A stretch of DNA of 64,000 nucleotides from Ruminococcus sp. Its GTDB lineage: Bacteria > Bacillota > Clostridia > Oscillospirales > Ruminococcaceae. A model generated the notes under the pieces. That model ran no database searches. It was not told the origin of the DNA and saw nothing but the letters and a program-made list of their open reading frames with translations. Both the position numbers and the translations under genes were made by a program. The stretch lies in contig JAFQHO010000084.1 in the NCBI GenBank assembly GCA_017397925.1, positions 108,033-172,032 on the forward strand, read 5' to 3'. Positions 1-7,962 of the stretch are shown here, in pieces. The stretch's first letter is position 1. Each line of letters opens with the position of its first letter.

Positions 1-248
1 ACAACGCCCACGCAATTGGCGAGAGTAACGCCGAATTTGGTAGAAAGTCCCGAACGGGGATAAATCAGCAGTGCCACGTCATCACAGTCGGTCATAGCCG
101 TAAGTCCCGTCGGAATCATTTTGATCTCGTTGGGAGCAAGTACAACAGGCTCATCGACTCTTGCACATATATCAAGACCTGCACTGGCAGGAGTTGCACG
201 AGAGGGGATAACAGCCTTTTCGTCTAATTTTTTAAAAGTGAGTTTCAT
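1..248 (-). CDS. dut: dUTP diphosphatase (dUTPase), 3' part cut by window edge
   Basis: Hydrolyses dUTP to dUMP and pyrophosphate, keeping uracil out of DNA and supplying dTMP synthesis. Reading from 248 leftwards, the frame gives 82 residues containing trimeric dUTPase motif 1 (ATPASAGLDICA), motif 2 (PRSGLSTKFG) and the beginning of motif 3 (LANCVGVV). The motif 3 Asp and the C-terminal P-loop-like arm lie outside the window. Start ATG at 248 overlaps the stop of the upstream U32 gene (ATGA), with GAGGAG about 13 nt upstream, so it is the last visible gene of the murC operon. Identification rests on motif order and spacing; function is well established for the family. Confidence 0.9.
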   Translation of the reverse strand, partial: MKLTFKKLDEKAVIPSRATPASAGLDICARVDEPVVLAPNEIKMIPTGLTAMTDCDDVALLIYPRSGLSTKFGVTLANCVGV

Positions 249-2284
249 ATATTTTCACAAACTCCTCTGTAGTATAGTCCTCTTGTCACGCTGTCAGCAG
301 GTTTTTTGCCCTGTATAGCGGCAATTGTACCGTTTTTGTCCTCATTGTGGAGCAAAAGGGCAAGAAATGCGGTATTTTTGAATTTGTCCGCCCTGTCAGC
401 CATACATAGAATATCGGAGTTGAGAATTTCAACATAGTCCTTGGAGCAGGCAACGGGCAGTTTTCGTGAAGTTCTGTCAATGAGTAAGCCTGTACAGTTT
501 TTGCAGCCGATTTCATTTTTTATGGGGCAATTCCGCGTAAGCATAAGGGGAAGTCTGCCATAAATCAGCGCACCAAGCGGCAGGGAGGTATGTATATTTT
601 CAAGCTGATCAAGCGTTATTTCAGGGGATATCACGCAATCCTCAAAACCGAGATTTTGCAGATATTCTGCCGAATATGAATTGAAAACATTCATAGTGAA
701 GCTGCCGTGTAGAGTAAAACCAAGAGCTTTTCCAACAGCGGCGCCGTCAATGGTATGGCAGAGAATACGGCTTATACCGAGATTTTTCAGTTCCGAAAGA
801 CGGGCAGAAAGCTTTTCCTCGTCCACAATAAACCGTGGAGGGGAAATGATTATTTTTTCACAGGAAATAGCTTCTGCAAGTTCCGGAGTAATGATGTTTT
901 CGGGAATAACCACAAATTCCGACAGCTCAGCGGCGACGATAGCCTGTTCTGCAGTCCGACAGAATGTCCTCACAGGCGGATTATTGCTGTGCGGAGGGAT
1001 ATTCTTCGGTTTTTCGGGAGTATAGTCCGTAATTGTATATCTCGGTTTATTATACTCGGCCAGCATTTCTGTTAATTTTTCAACAGCAAAACGGCGGAGT
1101 TCATTTAATTTACCTGCGGGGATAAAAAGACCGTCGTCAATATCCGCCGTAATATTTCCCAGGGTGAAAACCGTATCTCCCAGTTTCGAAAGCTGCTTTT
1201 CAAGAGTTTCCCTTGAAGTGGGAGATTTCTGTGCAATATCTGGAATATCGCCTGTAACCTCAGCAGAAAGCTCGCCGCATACAGCCAGAAGCTTTACAGG
1301 CTGCCCTGATTTTATTACGCCGTGGAAATCCACAGAATAAACGGCACGTTCACTTCTGTACAATCCGTGGAGCGTGGGGATAATTTCCTTTGCGGCAATA
1401 ACATCCTCTTTTTCGCGGACACCGAACATATCCTGTCTTTTTCCCGAAAAATATCCGTCAGTGAAGCCGCTTCGGGAGAATATTCCGCGGAGCATCTTCA
1501 TATCGGGAGAATTGCCGTCAAGGGCGGTTTTCAGCTCCGAAACAGCGGCGGCAATATATTCGGGACGCTTCATACGTCCCTCAATTTTAAGGGAATTAAC
1601 ACCGATTTTACGCAGTTTATCAGTGTTTTCAAGCAGTGACAGGTCTTTAAGGGATAAAGCAGCCGAATTTTTATTTCCGTTGGCTGAAAATGGCAGTCGG
1701 CAAGCTTGTCCACAGCAGCCACGATTGGCAGAGCGCGAGCCGATAACAGCAGACATATAGCACTGTCCCGAAACAGACATACAAAGCGCACCGTGAACGA
1801 AAACCTCAACCTCAATATCTTCTTTGCAGATTTTTCCGAGGGTATCAGCAGATAGCTCACGGGCAGGCACAACACGGGAAAAGCCCATATCCTTGAGCAG
1901 TTTTGCACCTGCGGCAGTATGTACCGAAAGCTGAGTAGAGCCGTGAAGAACGGCATCGGGAACGGCAGAGCGTATAATAGACGCAGCACCTAAATCCTGC
2001 ACAATAAAGCCGTCAACGCCGAATTCAGCGGATTTTTTGATAAAACCGCAGAAATCGCAGGCTTCATCATCGGAAATAATAGTATTTACCGCAAGATACA
2101 GCTTTACACCGTGGATATGGCACAGCCTTACAGCCTCGGCAAGCTCCTCATCGGAGAAATTGGAGGCATTATTTCTTGCAGAATAGCTTTTTCCGCCGAT
2201 GTATACCGCGTCAGCGCCTGTGCGTATAGCGGCAGTCAAAGCTTCGGGACTTCCGGCAGGGGCGAGAATTTCGGGGAGCTTCAT
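245..2284 (-). CDS. U32 family peptidase-like protein, RlhA/TrhP-type RNA hydroxylation enzyme
   Basis: A 679-residue U32 protein starting with the family signature ILAPAGSPE and GADAVYIGG. A Cys-rich stretch around residues 165-200 (VHGALCMSVSGQCYMS, then SANRGCCGQACR) matches the conserved cysteines of the family, and a second Cys cluster lies near the C terminus (NCPIKNEIGCKNCTG). The length and the long C-terminal half fit the DUF3656-containing branch, whose E. coli member RlhA hydroxylates C2501 of 23S rRNA; the related TrhP proteins act on tRNA U34. 'Peptidase' is therefore probably a historical name. It overlaps zapA upstream and dut downstream by ATGA, so the three are translationally coupled. 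RNA target is inferred. Confidence 0.82.
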   Translation of the reverse strand: MKLPEILAPAGSPEALTAAIRTGADAVYIGGKSYSARNNASNFSDEELAEAVRLCHIHGVKLYLAVNTIISDDEACDFCGFIKKSAEFGVDGFIVQDLGAASIIRSAVPDAVLHGSTQLSVHTAAGAKLLKDMGFSRVVPARELSADTLGKICKEDIEVEVFVHGALCMSVSGQCYMSAVIGSRSANRGCCGQACRLPFSANGNKNSAALSLKDLSLLENTDKLRKIGVNSLKIEGRMKRPEYIAAAVSELKTALDGNSPDMKMLRGIFSRSGFTDGYFSGKRQDMFGVREKEDVIAAKEIIPTLHGLYRSERAVYSVDFHGVIKSGQPVKLLAVCGELSAEVTGDIPDIAQKSPTSRETLEKQLSKLGDTVFTLGNITADIDDGLFIPAGKLNELRRFAVEKLTEMLAEYNKPRYTITDYTPEKPKNIPPHSNNPPVRTFCRTAEQAIVAAELSEFVVIPENIITPELAEAISCEKIIISPPRFIVDEEKLSARLSELKNLGISRILCHTIDGAAVGKALGFTLHGSFTMNVFNSYSAEYLQNLGFEDCVISPEITLDQLENIHTSLPLGALIYGRLPLMLTRNCPIKNEIGCKNCTGLLIDRTSRKLPVACSKDYVEILNSDILCMADRADKFKNTAFLALLLHNEDKNGTIAAIQGKKPADSVTRGLYYRGVCENI

Positions 2285-2649
2285 TCAAGACTGTCCTTGA
2301 GCTGACGAAGTTTTATCATATTTTCAAGCTGAACGATTTTAGCCTTAAGAGCCTCAACCTCTTTCTGAGCAGAATCACGCTCAATACGGCTTTTACCGGC
2401 CTCATCCACATATTCCTTAGTCTGAGTGCGGATGTTGTCAAGACGCTGATTAGCCTTGTTAAGGTCATCAAGAACACTAAGAGCAACCATAATAGCGGCA
2501 GTATAAGGAGAAGTACCGCTTCCTGAGCTCATATGCTCGTTGATTTTCGCCTCCAAAGCACGGGCGAGGGAGTATACATAATTGGGTGATTCTGCGGTTC
2601 TAAGCTTGTATTCCTTTCCGCAGATTACAACTTTAACATCGTTAAGCAT
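2281..2649 (-). CDS. zapA: Cell division protein ZapA
   Basis: A 122-residue protein with the ZapA N-terminal fold (VKVVICGKEYKLRTAESPNYV) followed by a long C-terminal coiled coil (residues about 65-118, rich in E, K, A, L). ZapA binds and bundles FtsZ filaments at the division site. AGAAAGGAAAC precedes the ATG at 2649. It overlaps the U32 gene by ATGA at 2281-2284. Its position directly after murC ties it to cell wall and division functions; pairing of zapA with a U32 peptidase is common in clostridia. Confidence 0.88.
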   Translation of the reverse strand: MLNDVKVVICGKEYKLRTAESPNYVYSLARALEAKINEHMSSGSGTSPYTAAIMVALSVLDDLNKANQRLDNIRTQTKEYVDEAGKSRIERDSAQKEVEALKAKIVQLENMIKLRQLKDSLE

Positions 2650-2750
2650 TTTTTTGTTTCCTTTCTGTATTTCTTTTTAGTCATTAGCTTTTAGCCGTTA
2701 GCTTTATGTACGGCAAATTTACAGTTGAACGCTAATTCGCAGGGGCTGTC

Positions 2751-2795
2751 TATGAAAAAATATGTCTTGATGGGACGATGTGGGAATCGTCCCAT
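2751..2795 (-). terminator. Hairpin between murC and zapA, possible weak terminator
   Basis: A perfect 10-bp stem (2770-2779 with 2786-2795, arms ATGGGACGAT/ATCGTCCCAT) with a 6-nt loop. On the minus strand a run of six T begins about 8 nt after the stem, so it is a weak intrinsic terminator or an attenuator/processing site inside the murC-zapA operon. The 155-bp gap holds no gene. Confidence 0.4.
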
Positions 2796-2804
2796 ATATT
2801 AAAT

Positions 2805-4217
2805 TTATTTCTCTGATAATTTACTGATAATCATCTTAGCAATTTTATAAGCGTCACCACAGCCGAGAGTGATAACAAGGTCGCCCGGCTGAGCATTTTC
2901 GCATACATAGTCGCATATCTGACCGAAGTTGAAATATTTTCTTTCATCAGTCCATTCAACTTCTTCATCCTGAGGGAACCATATACAATCAGGAATTTGC
3001 TCTGCGAGATGACGGGTAAAAATGCCGTAGGTGTTCTTTTCACGGCTTCCCATAATATCCGTAAGTACGGTATAATCAGGGATTTGCAGTACACGTACAA
3101 AGTCATCAAGGAGCAGCTTTGTGCGGCTGAAAGTGAAAGGCTGGAAAATCGCCCATACCTTGCGGAAATTCATTTCCATAGCCGCTTTGAGAGTAGCCTC
3201 AAGCTCAGTGGGGTGATGAGCATAGTCATCAACGATAGTAATGCCGTTGACCTCGCCCAGCTTATCAAAACGGCGCTTTGCACCGCGGAAATCCTCAAGA
3301 CCTTTAGCAATATGCTCAAACTCAACATCACAGTAACGAGCCGCAGCAACAGCAGCAAGGGAGTTGAGAACATTGTGGATACCTGCAACGTGGAGAGTAA
3401 TTTCACCCAGCTTTTCGCCCTTGTACATAGCGTCATAAGTGGTGAGCAGTCCGTTGTGGACGATATTTTCGGGATAGTAATCACAGCTGTTATCACTTCC
3501 GAAGGTAATAATTTCCTTACCCGTAACGCCCTCTAAGGATTTCATAGAATTTTCGTCAGAACCGTTGATTATTATACACTTAGACGTATTCTGATTAAAC
3601 TTTCGGAATGATTCGATTATATTTTCAAGTGTTCCGAAGTAGTCGAGGTGGTCAGCGTCAATATTGAGAACGACTGAAATATCGGGGAGAAATTTAAGGA
3701 AGTGGTCCTCAAATTCACAGGATTCGCATATAAGGATATCACTTGAACCAGCCTTGCCGCTTCCGCCGATACAGGGGAGTTTTCCGCCGATATAAGCGGA
3801 GAGATCGACACCTGCCGTAAACATAATCTGAGTAATCATAGAGGTTGTGGAAGTTTTTCCGTGAGTACCGGAAACGCATACAGCCCTGTCATACCAGCCT
3901 GTAACGATACCGAGGAGGTCGGCACGTTCCAGAACGGGAACGCCGCTTTCCTTTGCAGCAATGAGTTCGGGATTATCCGCCATAATAGCAGCAGTGTGAA
4001 CGATAAGGTCAGCACCCTGGATATTTTCAGCTCTCTGCCCGATAAATACGGGAATACCCATATTTCTCACAGCGTCGAGAGTTTCTGTTTCGTTATTGTC
4101 GGAGCCTGTGAGGTAGTAACCCTGTCCGTGGAGGATTTGTGCGAGGGGATACATACCCGAGCCGCCGATACCGATAAAATGAATATGTTTTTTTCCGTTT
4201 AAAATGTTTCTGTCCAA
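2805..4217 (-). CDS. murC: UDP-N-acetylmuramate--L-alanine ligase
   Basis: Adds L-Ala to UDP-MurNAc, the first amino acid of the peptidoglycan stem peptide, in the cytoplasm. Visible: the N-terminal UDP-binding Rossmann motif HFIGIGGSGMYPLAQ, the ATP P-loop SGTHGKTSTTS near residue 110, the Mur ligase central-domain motif (LNIDADHLDYFG) and the C-terminal DDYAHHPTE motif diagnostic of MurC. Full length (about 470 aa). Start: the frame opens with GTG at 4226, but the Shine-Dalgarno AGGTGAT (4222-4228) overlaps that codon and sits 4 nt before a TTG at 4217, so TTG is preferred. It has its own promoter upstream. Confidence 0.93.
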   Translation of the reverse strand: MDRNILNGKKHIHFIGIGGSGMYPLAQILHGQGYYLTGSDNNETETLDAVRNMGIPVFIGQRAENIQGADLIVHTAAIMADNPELIAAKESGVPVLERADLLGIVTGWYDRAVCVSGTHGKTSTTSMITQIMFTAGVDLSAYIGGKLPCIGGSGKAGSSDILICESCEFEDHFLKFLPDISVVLNIDADHLDYFGTLENIIESFRKFNQNTSKCIIINGSDENSMKSLEGVTGKEIITFGSDNSCDYYPENIVHNGLLTTYDAMYKGEKLGEITLHVAGIHNVLNSLAAVAAARYCDVEFEHIAKGLEDFRGAKRRFDKLGEVNGITIVDDYAHHPTELEATLKAAMEMNFRKVWAIFQPFTFSRTKLLLDDFVRVLQIPDYTVLTDIMGSREKNTYGIFTRHLAEQIPDCIWFPQDEEVEWTDERKYFNFGQICDYVCENAQPGDLVITLGCGDAYKIAKMIISKLSEK

Positions 4218-4337
4218 ATATATCACCTTTCTTTTTTTGAGGCAATAGCGCTCAGAATTCGTACAAAGCCGTCAAGCGGACTTTGGGCGGTGTTGCCTTT
4301 GATAAGGTACAATTAGCCATAGTAAACCTATTCTATT

Positions 4338-4366
4338 ATTATACTATATTTTTTCGATTATTTCAA
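4338..4366 (-). promoter_or_regulatory. Sigma-A promoter of the murC operon
   Basis: On the minus strand TTGAAA (4366-4361), a 17-bp spacer and TATAAT (4343-4338), about 120 bp upstream of the murC start. Divergent from the spoVG promoter. Confidence 0.75.
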
Positions 4367-4490
4367 TAGTTAAAAAGGAAAAATATGAGGGAATTTTAAA
4401 ATGTTTTCGTTCATTTCTTGTAAATAATTTGAATTTTTATTTTAAATAGAGGGAATATCATAAAAATAATGGAATTTTTGTAAAAATGTA

Positions 4491-4519
4491 TTGCTTTTTT
4501 TATTAATATAGGTTATAAT
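4491..4519 (+). promoter_or_regulatory. Sigma-A-type promoter of spoVG
   Basis: TTGCTT (4491-4496), 17-bp spacer, TATAAT (4514-4519); transcription would begin near 4526, leaving a leader of about 85 nt. In Bacillus spoVG is driven by sigma-H; here the consensus sigma-A elements are clearer than any sigma-H match. Confidence 0.75.
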
Positions 4520-4610
4520 ATAGTAAGACATATATGAAGCCGATTATTAGGGTTGGTTTATTATTTGGAGTATATGAAATATATGTCAGTCATAAGGAGG
4601 TTTTTTTACA

Positions 4611-4964
4611 ATGCAGATCACAGACGTAAAAATCAGAAAGCTGATGTCAAGCGGCAGACTTCGTGCTGTAGTGTCAATCACAATAGATGATATGCTTGCA
4701 GTACACGACATCAAGGTAGTACAGGGCGATGAGAGATTATTTGTAGCAATGCCCAGCCGCAAGGACGAAAACGGAATATTCCGTGATATCGTTCACCCTA
4801 TTTCACCGGAAGCAAGACGTTCTATTGAGGAGAACATACTTGAAGCATACGAGCGTCAGGCAGCGCTTATGGCAGCAGAGGAGGAAGCTGCAAGCGCATT
4901 TGAAGCCGCTGTAGAGGCTACATACGCCGCAACAGTTGAAGCTGTTAAAGAAACAGCTGAATAA
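4611..4964 (+). CDS. spoVG: SpoVG, RNA/DNA-binding regulator
   Basis: Residues 1-85 match SpoVG throughout (MQITDVKIRK at the N terminus, FVAMPSRKDENGIFRDIVHP in the core). SpoVG is a small nucleic-acid-binding regulator of septation, capsule and sporulation genes, kept in many non-sporulating Firmicutes. The protein is 117 aa, longer than the usual 84-100, because of an Ala/Glu-rich C-terminal tail (about residues 85-117). AAGGAGG at 4594-4600 gives a strong ribosome site 10 nt before the ATG. Monocistronic: own promoter upstream and a terminator at 5151. Confidence 0.93.
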   Translation: MQITDVKIRKLMSSGRLRAVVSITIDDMLAVHDIKVVQGDERLFVAMPSRKDENGIFRDIVHPISPEARRSIEENILEAYERQAALMAAEEEAASAFEAAVEATYAATVEAVKETAE

Positions 4965-5150
4965 TATAGAAAACAAGGCAAGGTTAATAAATAAAAAAAG
5001 GAGTGGTTTGCCCGATAATATAACTGCTGAGTTGTCAGAAAGTGTATAATCGGAACGAGTGGAAAATCAAAGTTAATACGCAAATGGCTGTTGTATGGCA
5101 GCTTTATTTGTGTTGCAATAATGATTTTCGCTCTGCATATTCAACGTTTT
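4965..5150 (+). other. Untranslated stretch between spoVG and its terminator
   Basis: About 185 nt with no convincing frame but with local inverted repeats (for example GGCTG...CAGC near 5090-5106, and GTTGCAATAATG pairing imperfectly with CATATTCAAC at about 5113-5146). It runs straight into the strong terminator at 5151-5178. It may be a long structured 3' UTR or a small RNA; no known RNA family was recognised. Confidence 0.3.
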
Positions 5151-5178
5151 ACCGCAGAGAAATCTGCGGTTTTTTTAT
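5151..5178 (+). terminator. Intrinsic terminator downstream of spoVG
   Basis: Perfect 8-bp stem ACCGCAGA/TCTGCGGT with a GAAA tetraloop followed by seven T. Confidence 0.9.
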
Positions 5179-5233
5179 TATTTTGATTATTTATTAACTG
5201 AGCCTTGAATATAAATATATGGAGGAAATAAAA

Positions 5234-5701
5234 ATGTTATCCGTAAAAGAGATCATATCTGAAAGTTTAAAGGAAGCAATTACAATTGAAATTATGGGAA
5301 ATCTCCCCGAATGGTTCAGTCCGCCGGAGGATATTCCTGTAAAAGCAGAAATTCATAAGAAGTATCCATTTTATGCAGTCTATGAAAATGATAGTTGTAT
5401 AGGGTTTGCTGCATTGAAAATCCATAATGAGCAAACTGCTGAAATTTACAATTTAGGAGTACTAAAGGAATTTCACAGAAAGGGCGCAGGACATATGCTT
5501 ATTGAAGCCTGCAAAAATTACTGTATCAAGAACAAAAAACAATTTCTTACAGTAAAAACCCTTGATGAATCAGCAGTTTATGAGCCATACAACGGCACAA
5601 GAGCATTTTACAAAAAAGAAGGATTTATCCCTCTTGAAGTATTCACAAGCTATTGGGATGAAGAGAACCCGTGTTTATTTCTTGTGAAAGCTATAAGATA
5701 A
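5234..5701 (+). CDS. GNAT family N-acetyltransferase
   Basis: A 155-residue single-domain GNAT. Beta-strand 4 and the acetyl-CoA pyrophosphate loop are visible as IYNLGVLKEFHRKGAGHML (R/Q-x-x-G-x-G/A type), followed by an acidic C-terminal region with YEPYNGTRAFYKKEGF, the usual helix before the last strands. The substrate cannot be deduced. Start chosen at 5234 because GGAGG at 5221-5225 is correctly spaced; an upstream in-frame ATG at 5219 lacks a ribosome site. Stands alone between two hairpins. Confidence 0.8.
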   Translation: MLSVKEIISESLKEAITIEIMGNLPEWFSPPEDIPVKAEIHKKYPFYAVYENDSCIGFAALKIHNEQTAEIYNLGVLKEFHRKGAGHMLIEACKNYCIKNKKQFLTVKTLDESAVYEPYNGTRAFYKKEGFIPLEVFTSYWDEENPCLFLVKAIR

Positions 5702-5717
5702 ACTGAACGATATGAAA

Positions 5718-5743
5718 AACCTGCCCGATTTCTCGGGCAGGTT
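5718..5743. terminator. Long hairpin between the GNAT and AraC-type genes
   Basis: Perfect 11-bp stem (5718-5728 with 5733-5743, AACCTGCCCGA/TCGGGCAGGTT) with a TTTC loop. On the minus strand the stem is followed by TTTTC, so it may terminate the convergent AraC-type gene as well as the GNAT gene. Confidence 0.6.
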
Positions 5744-5772
5744 AGTCTGTATAAAAAGGCATATTTTATTTA

Positions 5773-5793
5773 AGGGCGAGCAATGCTCGCCCT
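5773..5793. repeat. Dispersed palindromic repeat (GGGCGAGC type)
   Basis: AGGGCGAGCA/TGCTCGCCCT palindrome. The 20 bases before and into it (CATATTTTATTTAAGGGCGA) recur at 26714 in front of the left border of the short mobile element, and related palindromes occur at 7397, 11563 and 27047. Confidence 0.6.
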
Positions 5794-5809
5794 ATATTGC
5801 TATATTGTC

Positions 5810-6661
5810 TTAATTTTTATTGTCTGCCAACCGCACAGGGACCCATATTTCGCCATACTCTTTCTCGACATAAAATTCAAGGTTATAATTGCCGTCAAGT
5901 TCGTATTCCTTGCAGTTAGGGAGCCATTCAGTCCAGATTTTGGTATTGACATCCTGCAAAGCCTTCGGACATTCGCCGCGGTAGGGGAAAACAGCCCATA
6001 ATCCGGCGGAAAAAGTGTGAGTTGTACAGCCGTCAGGGATTTCGTTCCAAGGGAAATACAAATCGGAAATGAAGTAATTGAATTCCTTTCCGTTATTGAA
6101 ATCCTTGTCATTTCCGTCAACGCAGGCACCGAACATACCCTTGATTATTTCGCCGCCTCCGTTTGAGTAATGCTCCGCCCAGAATTTGGGAATTTCGGTA
6201 TAGGAAGTATCCGCGCTGAATCTTCTGCATTTACCCATAATAGTGAAAGCTGCCTTTTCAACAATTTTGTACTCAATCATAGTACCGCCCTCCAGTGTTA
6301 ATTTTATTTTCAGCGGTGCAAAGCTTTTGATATTTGCACCTTTTTTCTTTGCCGCAGAGGGGGATATACCGTGGAATTTCATAAATGCGCGAGTGAAGCT
6401 GTCGGGGGAGTCATAGCCGTATTTCACAGCCGTGTCAATGACCTTGATATCGAGGGTTGAGAGTTCCTCAGCGGCAAGAGTAAGCCGCCTGTTGCGGATA
6501 TATTCGCCGACAGTAAAGCCGCACAGCACGTTAAAAATCTTCTGAAAATAGAAAGGGGAGATGTAAGCCTTAGCGGCAATATCCTCTATATTCAGTTCTT
6601 CCGTGAGATTATCCTCGATATATTGTAAGGCATTTTGCAAACCCTCAGTCCAGCTGCTCAT
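5810..6661 (-). CDS. AraC-family transcriptional regulator with GyrI-like effector domain
   Basis: Residues about 8-107 form two AraC helix-turn-helix units: IEDIAAKAYISPFYFQKIF and the second-HTH signature VKYGYDSPDSFTRAFMKFHG. Residues about 125-283 (from MIEYKIVEKAAFTIMGKCRR to EIWVPVRL) are a GyrI-like/SOUL-type small-molecule binding domain, the arrangement of Rob/BmrR-like activators that sense amphipathic drugs or other ligands. The ligand is unknown. AGGAAAGGATG precedes the ATG, and a TATAAT on the minus strand at 6698-6693 is a likely -10 box, though the -35 is poor. A nearby Nudix and monooxygenase gene may or may not be targets. Confidence 0.85.
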   Translation of the reverse strand: MSSWTEGLQNALQYIEDNLTEELNIEDIAAKAYISPFYFQKIFNVLCGFTVGEYIRNRRLTLAAEELSTLDIKVIDTAVKYGYDSPDSFTRAFMKFHGISPSAAKKKGANIKSFAPLKIKLTLEGGTMIEYKIVEKAAFTIMGKCRRFSADTSYTEIPKFWAEHYSNGGGEIIKGMFGACVDGNDKDFNNGKEFNYFISDLYFPWNEIPDGCTTHTFSAGLWAVFPYRGECPKALQDVNTKIWTEWLPNCKEYELDGNYNLEFYVEKEYGEIWVPVRLADNKN

Positions 6662-6904
6662 ATATGTACATCCTTTCCTCTGTGTTGTTTATATTATAAC
6701 ACAGAAATTTCATAAATACCCGACTTTTTGTGCTGTAAAATGCAGAGGTATTATGCAGGCGTAGATATCATCCGCCCCTGCACAAAGATAATATAATATA
6801 ACGTAACTTAGAAAAACATATAACAGTTAATTTTGTACATCACTTACAATTTCAACTGTTGATAATTATCTAAAACGTAGAAAATAAAAATTATTTTTCA
6901 ATAA

Positions 6905-6922
6905 TCAACCATTTTTGGTTGA
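6905..6922 (-). terminator. Possible terminator of the monooxygenase-fold gene
   Basis: Seven-bp stem TCAACCA/TGGTTGA with a 4-nt loop; on the minus strand it is followed by an A/T-rich tract ending in TTTTTATTTT. The region 6662-6975 contains only this hairpin, the upstream region of the AraC-type gene and a degenerate copy of the palindromic repeat near 6757; no gene is seen. Confidence 0.4.
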
Positions 6923-6975
6923 AAAAAGGCCGATTTTTGCCCTTATATAGAGGGGTATATTCAAAAAACGAAAAA

Positions 6976-7305
6976 TCACTTTCTGATAAAATCATTGTCG
7001 GCAGGATTTTCAGTTTCGGCAGAAACATATCTTTCCACAGTCATATGCAGGTCATACTTTTCACGGAGGGCAATAATCTCCTGCATCATAGGCGTGCCGT
7101 GATGAACATCAAGAGCCTGTTGATTTTCCCAGCTGTCAATAAGGAGGAGGGTATCGGGATTATCAATAGGAAAGAAGTAATCGTATCTTATATTTCCTTT
7201 TTCTGCACGGATCTTATCAACAATACCCCGTTTAATCATTTCCTCGGCGAATTTTCGGGCATTCCCGTCTTTGCCGTTATAATATATATTTACAGTAATA
7301 GCCAT
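6976..7305 (-). CDS. Antibiotic biosynthesis monooxygenase (ABM)-fold protein, putative quinol monooxygenase
   Basis: A 109-residue protein of dimeric alpha/beta barrel type: MAITVNIYYNGKDGNARKFAEEM, then LLIDSWENQQALDVHHGTPMMQEI, the YgiN-like pattern of a beta-strand with conserved W/E and an H-rich helix. Such proteins are small cytoplasmic oxygenases or quinol-modifying enzymes; many have unknown substrates. Start ATG at 7305 is chosen because GGAGG at 7315-7311 precedes it; the frame stays open upstream to 7368 without a ribosome site. Sits just downstream of the Nudix gene on the same strand, separated by a palindromic repeat. Confidence 0.7.
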   Translation of the reverse strand: MAITVNIYYNGKDGNARKFAEEMIKRGIVDKIRAEKGNIRYDYFFPIDNPDTLLLIDSWENQQALDVHHGTPMMQEIIALREKYDLHMTVERYVSAETENPADNDFIRK

Positions 7306-7396
7306 ATTTTCCTCCATTTCACCTATTATCGCGCGTTCTTGTGGGACTGCCGGGGGCAGCCTATACAAATCCGCTATTTCACGTCATTATGTGTAA

Positions 7397-7415
7397 GGGC
7401 GGATATCATCCGCCC
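7397..7415. repeat. Dispersed palindromic repeat (GGGCGGAT type)
   Basis: GGGCGGAT/ATCCGCCC with a 3-nt loop, downstream of the Nudix gene. Without a T run on the minus strand, so it is scored as a member of the palindrome family rather than a terminator. Confidence 0.55.
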
Positions 7416-7422
7416 GATATGC

Positions 7423-7959
7423 TCATATTTTCAGTATCCTTGCCGCTTTAAGAATAGCAATCTGAGTCTTTCCATCGCGGATAGTACCGTTCATAACAAG
7501 TTCAACGGCTTCAGACAGCGGAATTTTCTCCACATCGAGGAATTCGTCCTCATCAAGATTCTGATGTGTAAATTCCAGACCTTTAGCAAGGTACATATGG
7601 GTAATCTCCGAGTTATAGGCAGGAGTGGGAAGCATTTCACCCAGGTCAATCAGCTCCCTGCAAGTGAAGCCTGTTTCTTCCATAAGCTCACGTTTTCCGC
7701 ATATTTCAGGGGATTCGCCCCTTTCGAGTTTTCCGGCAGGTACTTCACGGGTAGTAGTGCCAAAGGGATAGCGGAACTGTTTTACAAGGTAAATTTCGTT
7801 GTTATCAGTCACGGGTATAACGCACACACCGCCGTTATGCCAGAGAACATCGCGAAAAGCCGTATTTTCGTTCTCTAAAAGCACCGTATCGTGGGTGATA
7901 TTGAAAATCAACCCCTCATAGACAGTTTCGCTCTTTATCATTTTTTCTTCAAGATGCAT
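7423..7959 (-). CDS. Nudix hydrolase, ADP-ribose pyrophosphatase type
   Basis: A 178-residue protein with a complete Nudix box beginning [17 protein letters not shown] and ending MEETGF, i.e. the GX5EX7REUXEEXGU pattern including the metal-binding REXXEE glutamates. The N-terminal strand region and the Pro-rich sequence after the box ([21 protein letters not shown]) fit the NudF/ADP-ribose pyrophosphatase branch, which cleaves ADP-ribose to AMP and ribose 5-phosphate. Start ATG at 7959 lies 3 bp after the stop of the YfhO-like gene, so the two form one transcription unit. Confidence 0.88.
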   Translation of the reverse strand: MHLEEKMIKSETVYEGLIFNITHDTVLLENENTAFRDVLWHNGGVCVIPVTDNNEIYLVKQFRYPFGTTTREVPAGKLERGESPEICGKRELMEETGFTCRELIDLGEMLPTPAYNSEITHMYLAKGLEFTHQNLDEDEFLDVEKIPLSEAVELVMNGTIRDGKTQIAILKAARILKI

Positions 7960-7962
7960 GTC

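Noticed and set aside
4446-4475. Sigma-H-type promoter before spoVG
   Set aside because: AGGGAAT and GGAAT are present but with mismatches at key positions, while a clean sigma-A promoter lies downstream.
6940-6965. A/T-rich motif CCCTCTATATA shared with 16383 and 27900 as a mobile repeat
   Set aside because: The three occurrences share only about a dozen bases and the flanks diverge; likely chance in A/T-rich intergenic DNA.
6919-7878. A 319-codon open frame on the plus strand
   Set aside because: It lies opposite the well-supported Nudix and monooxygenase-fold genes, has no ribosome site and an incoherent protein; it is a shadow frame.
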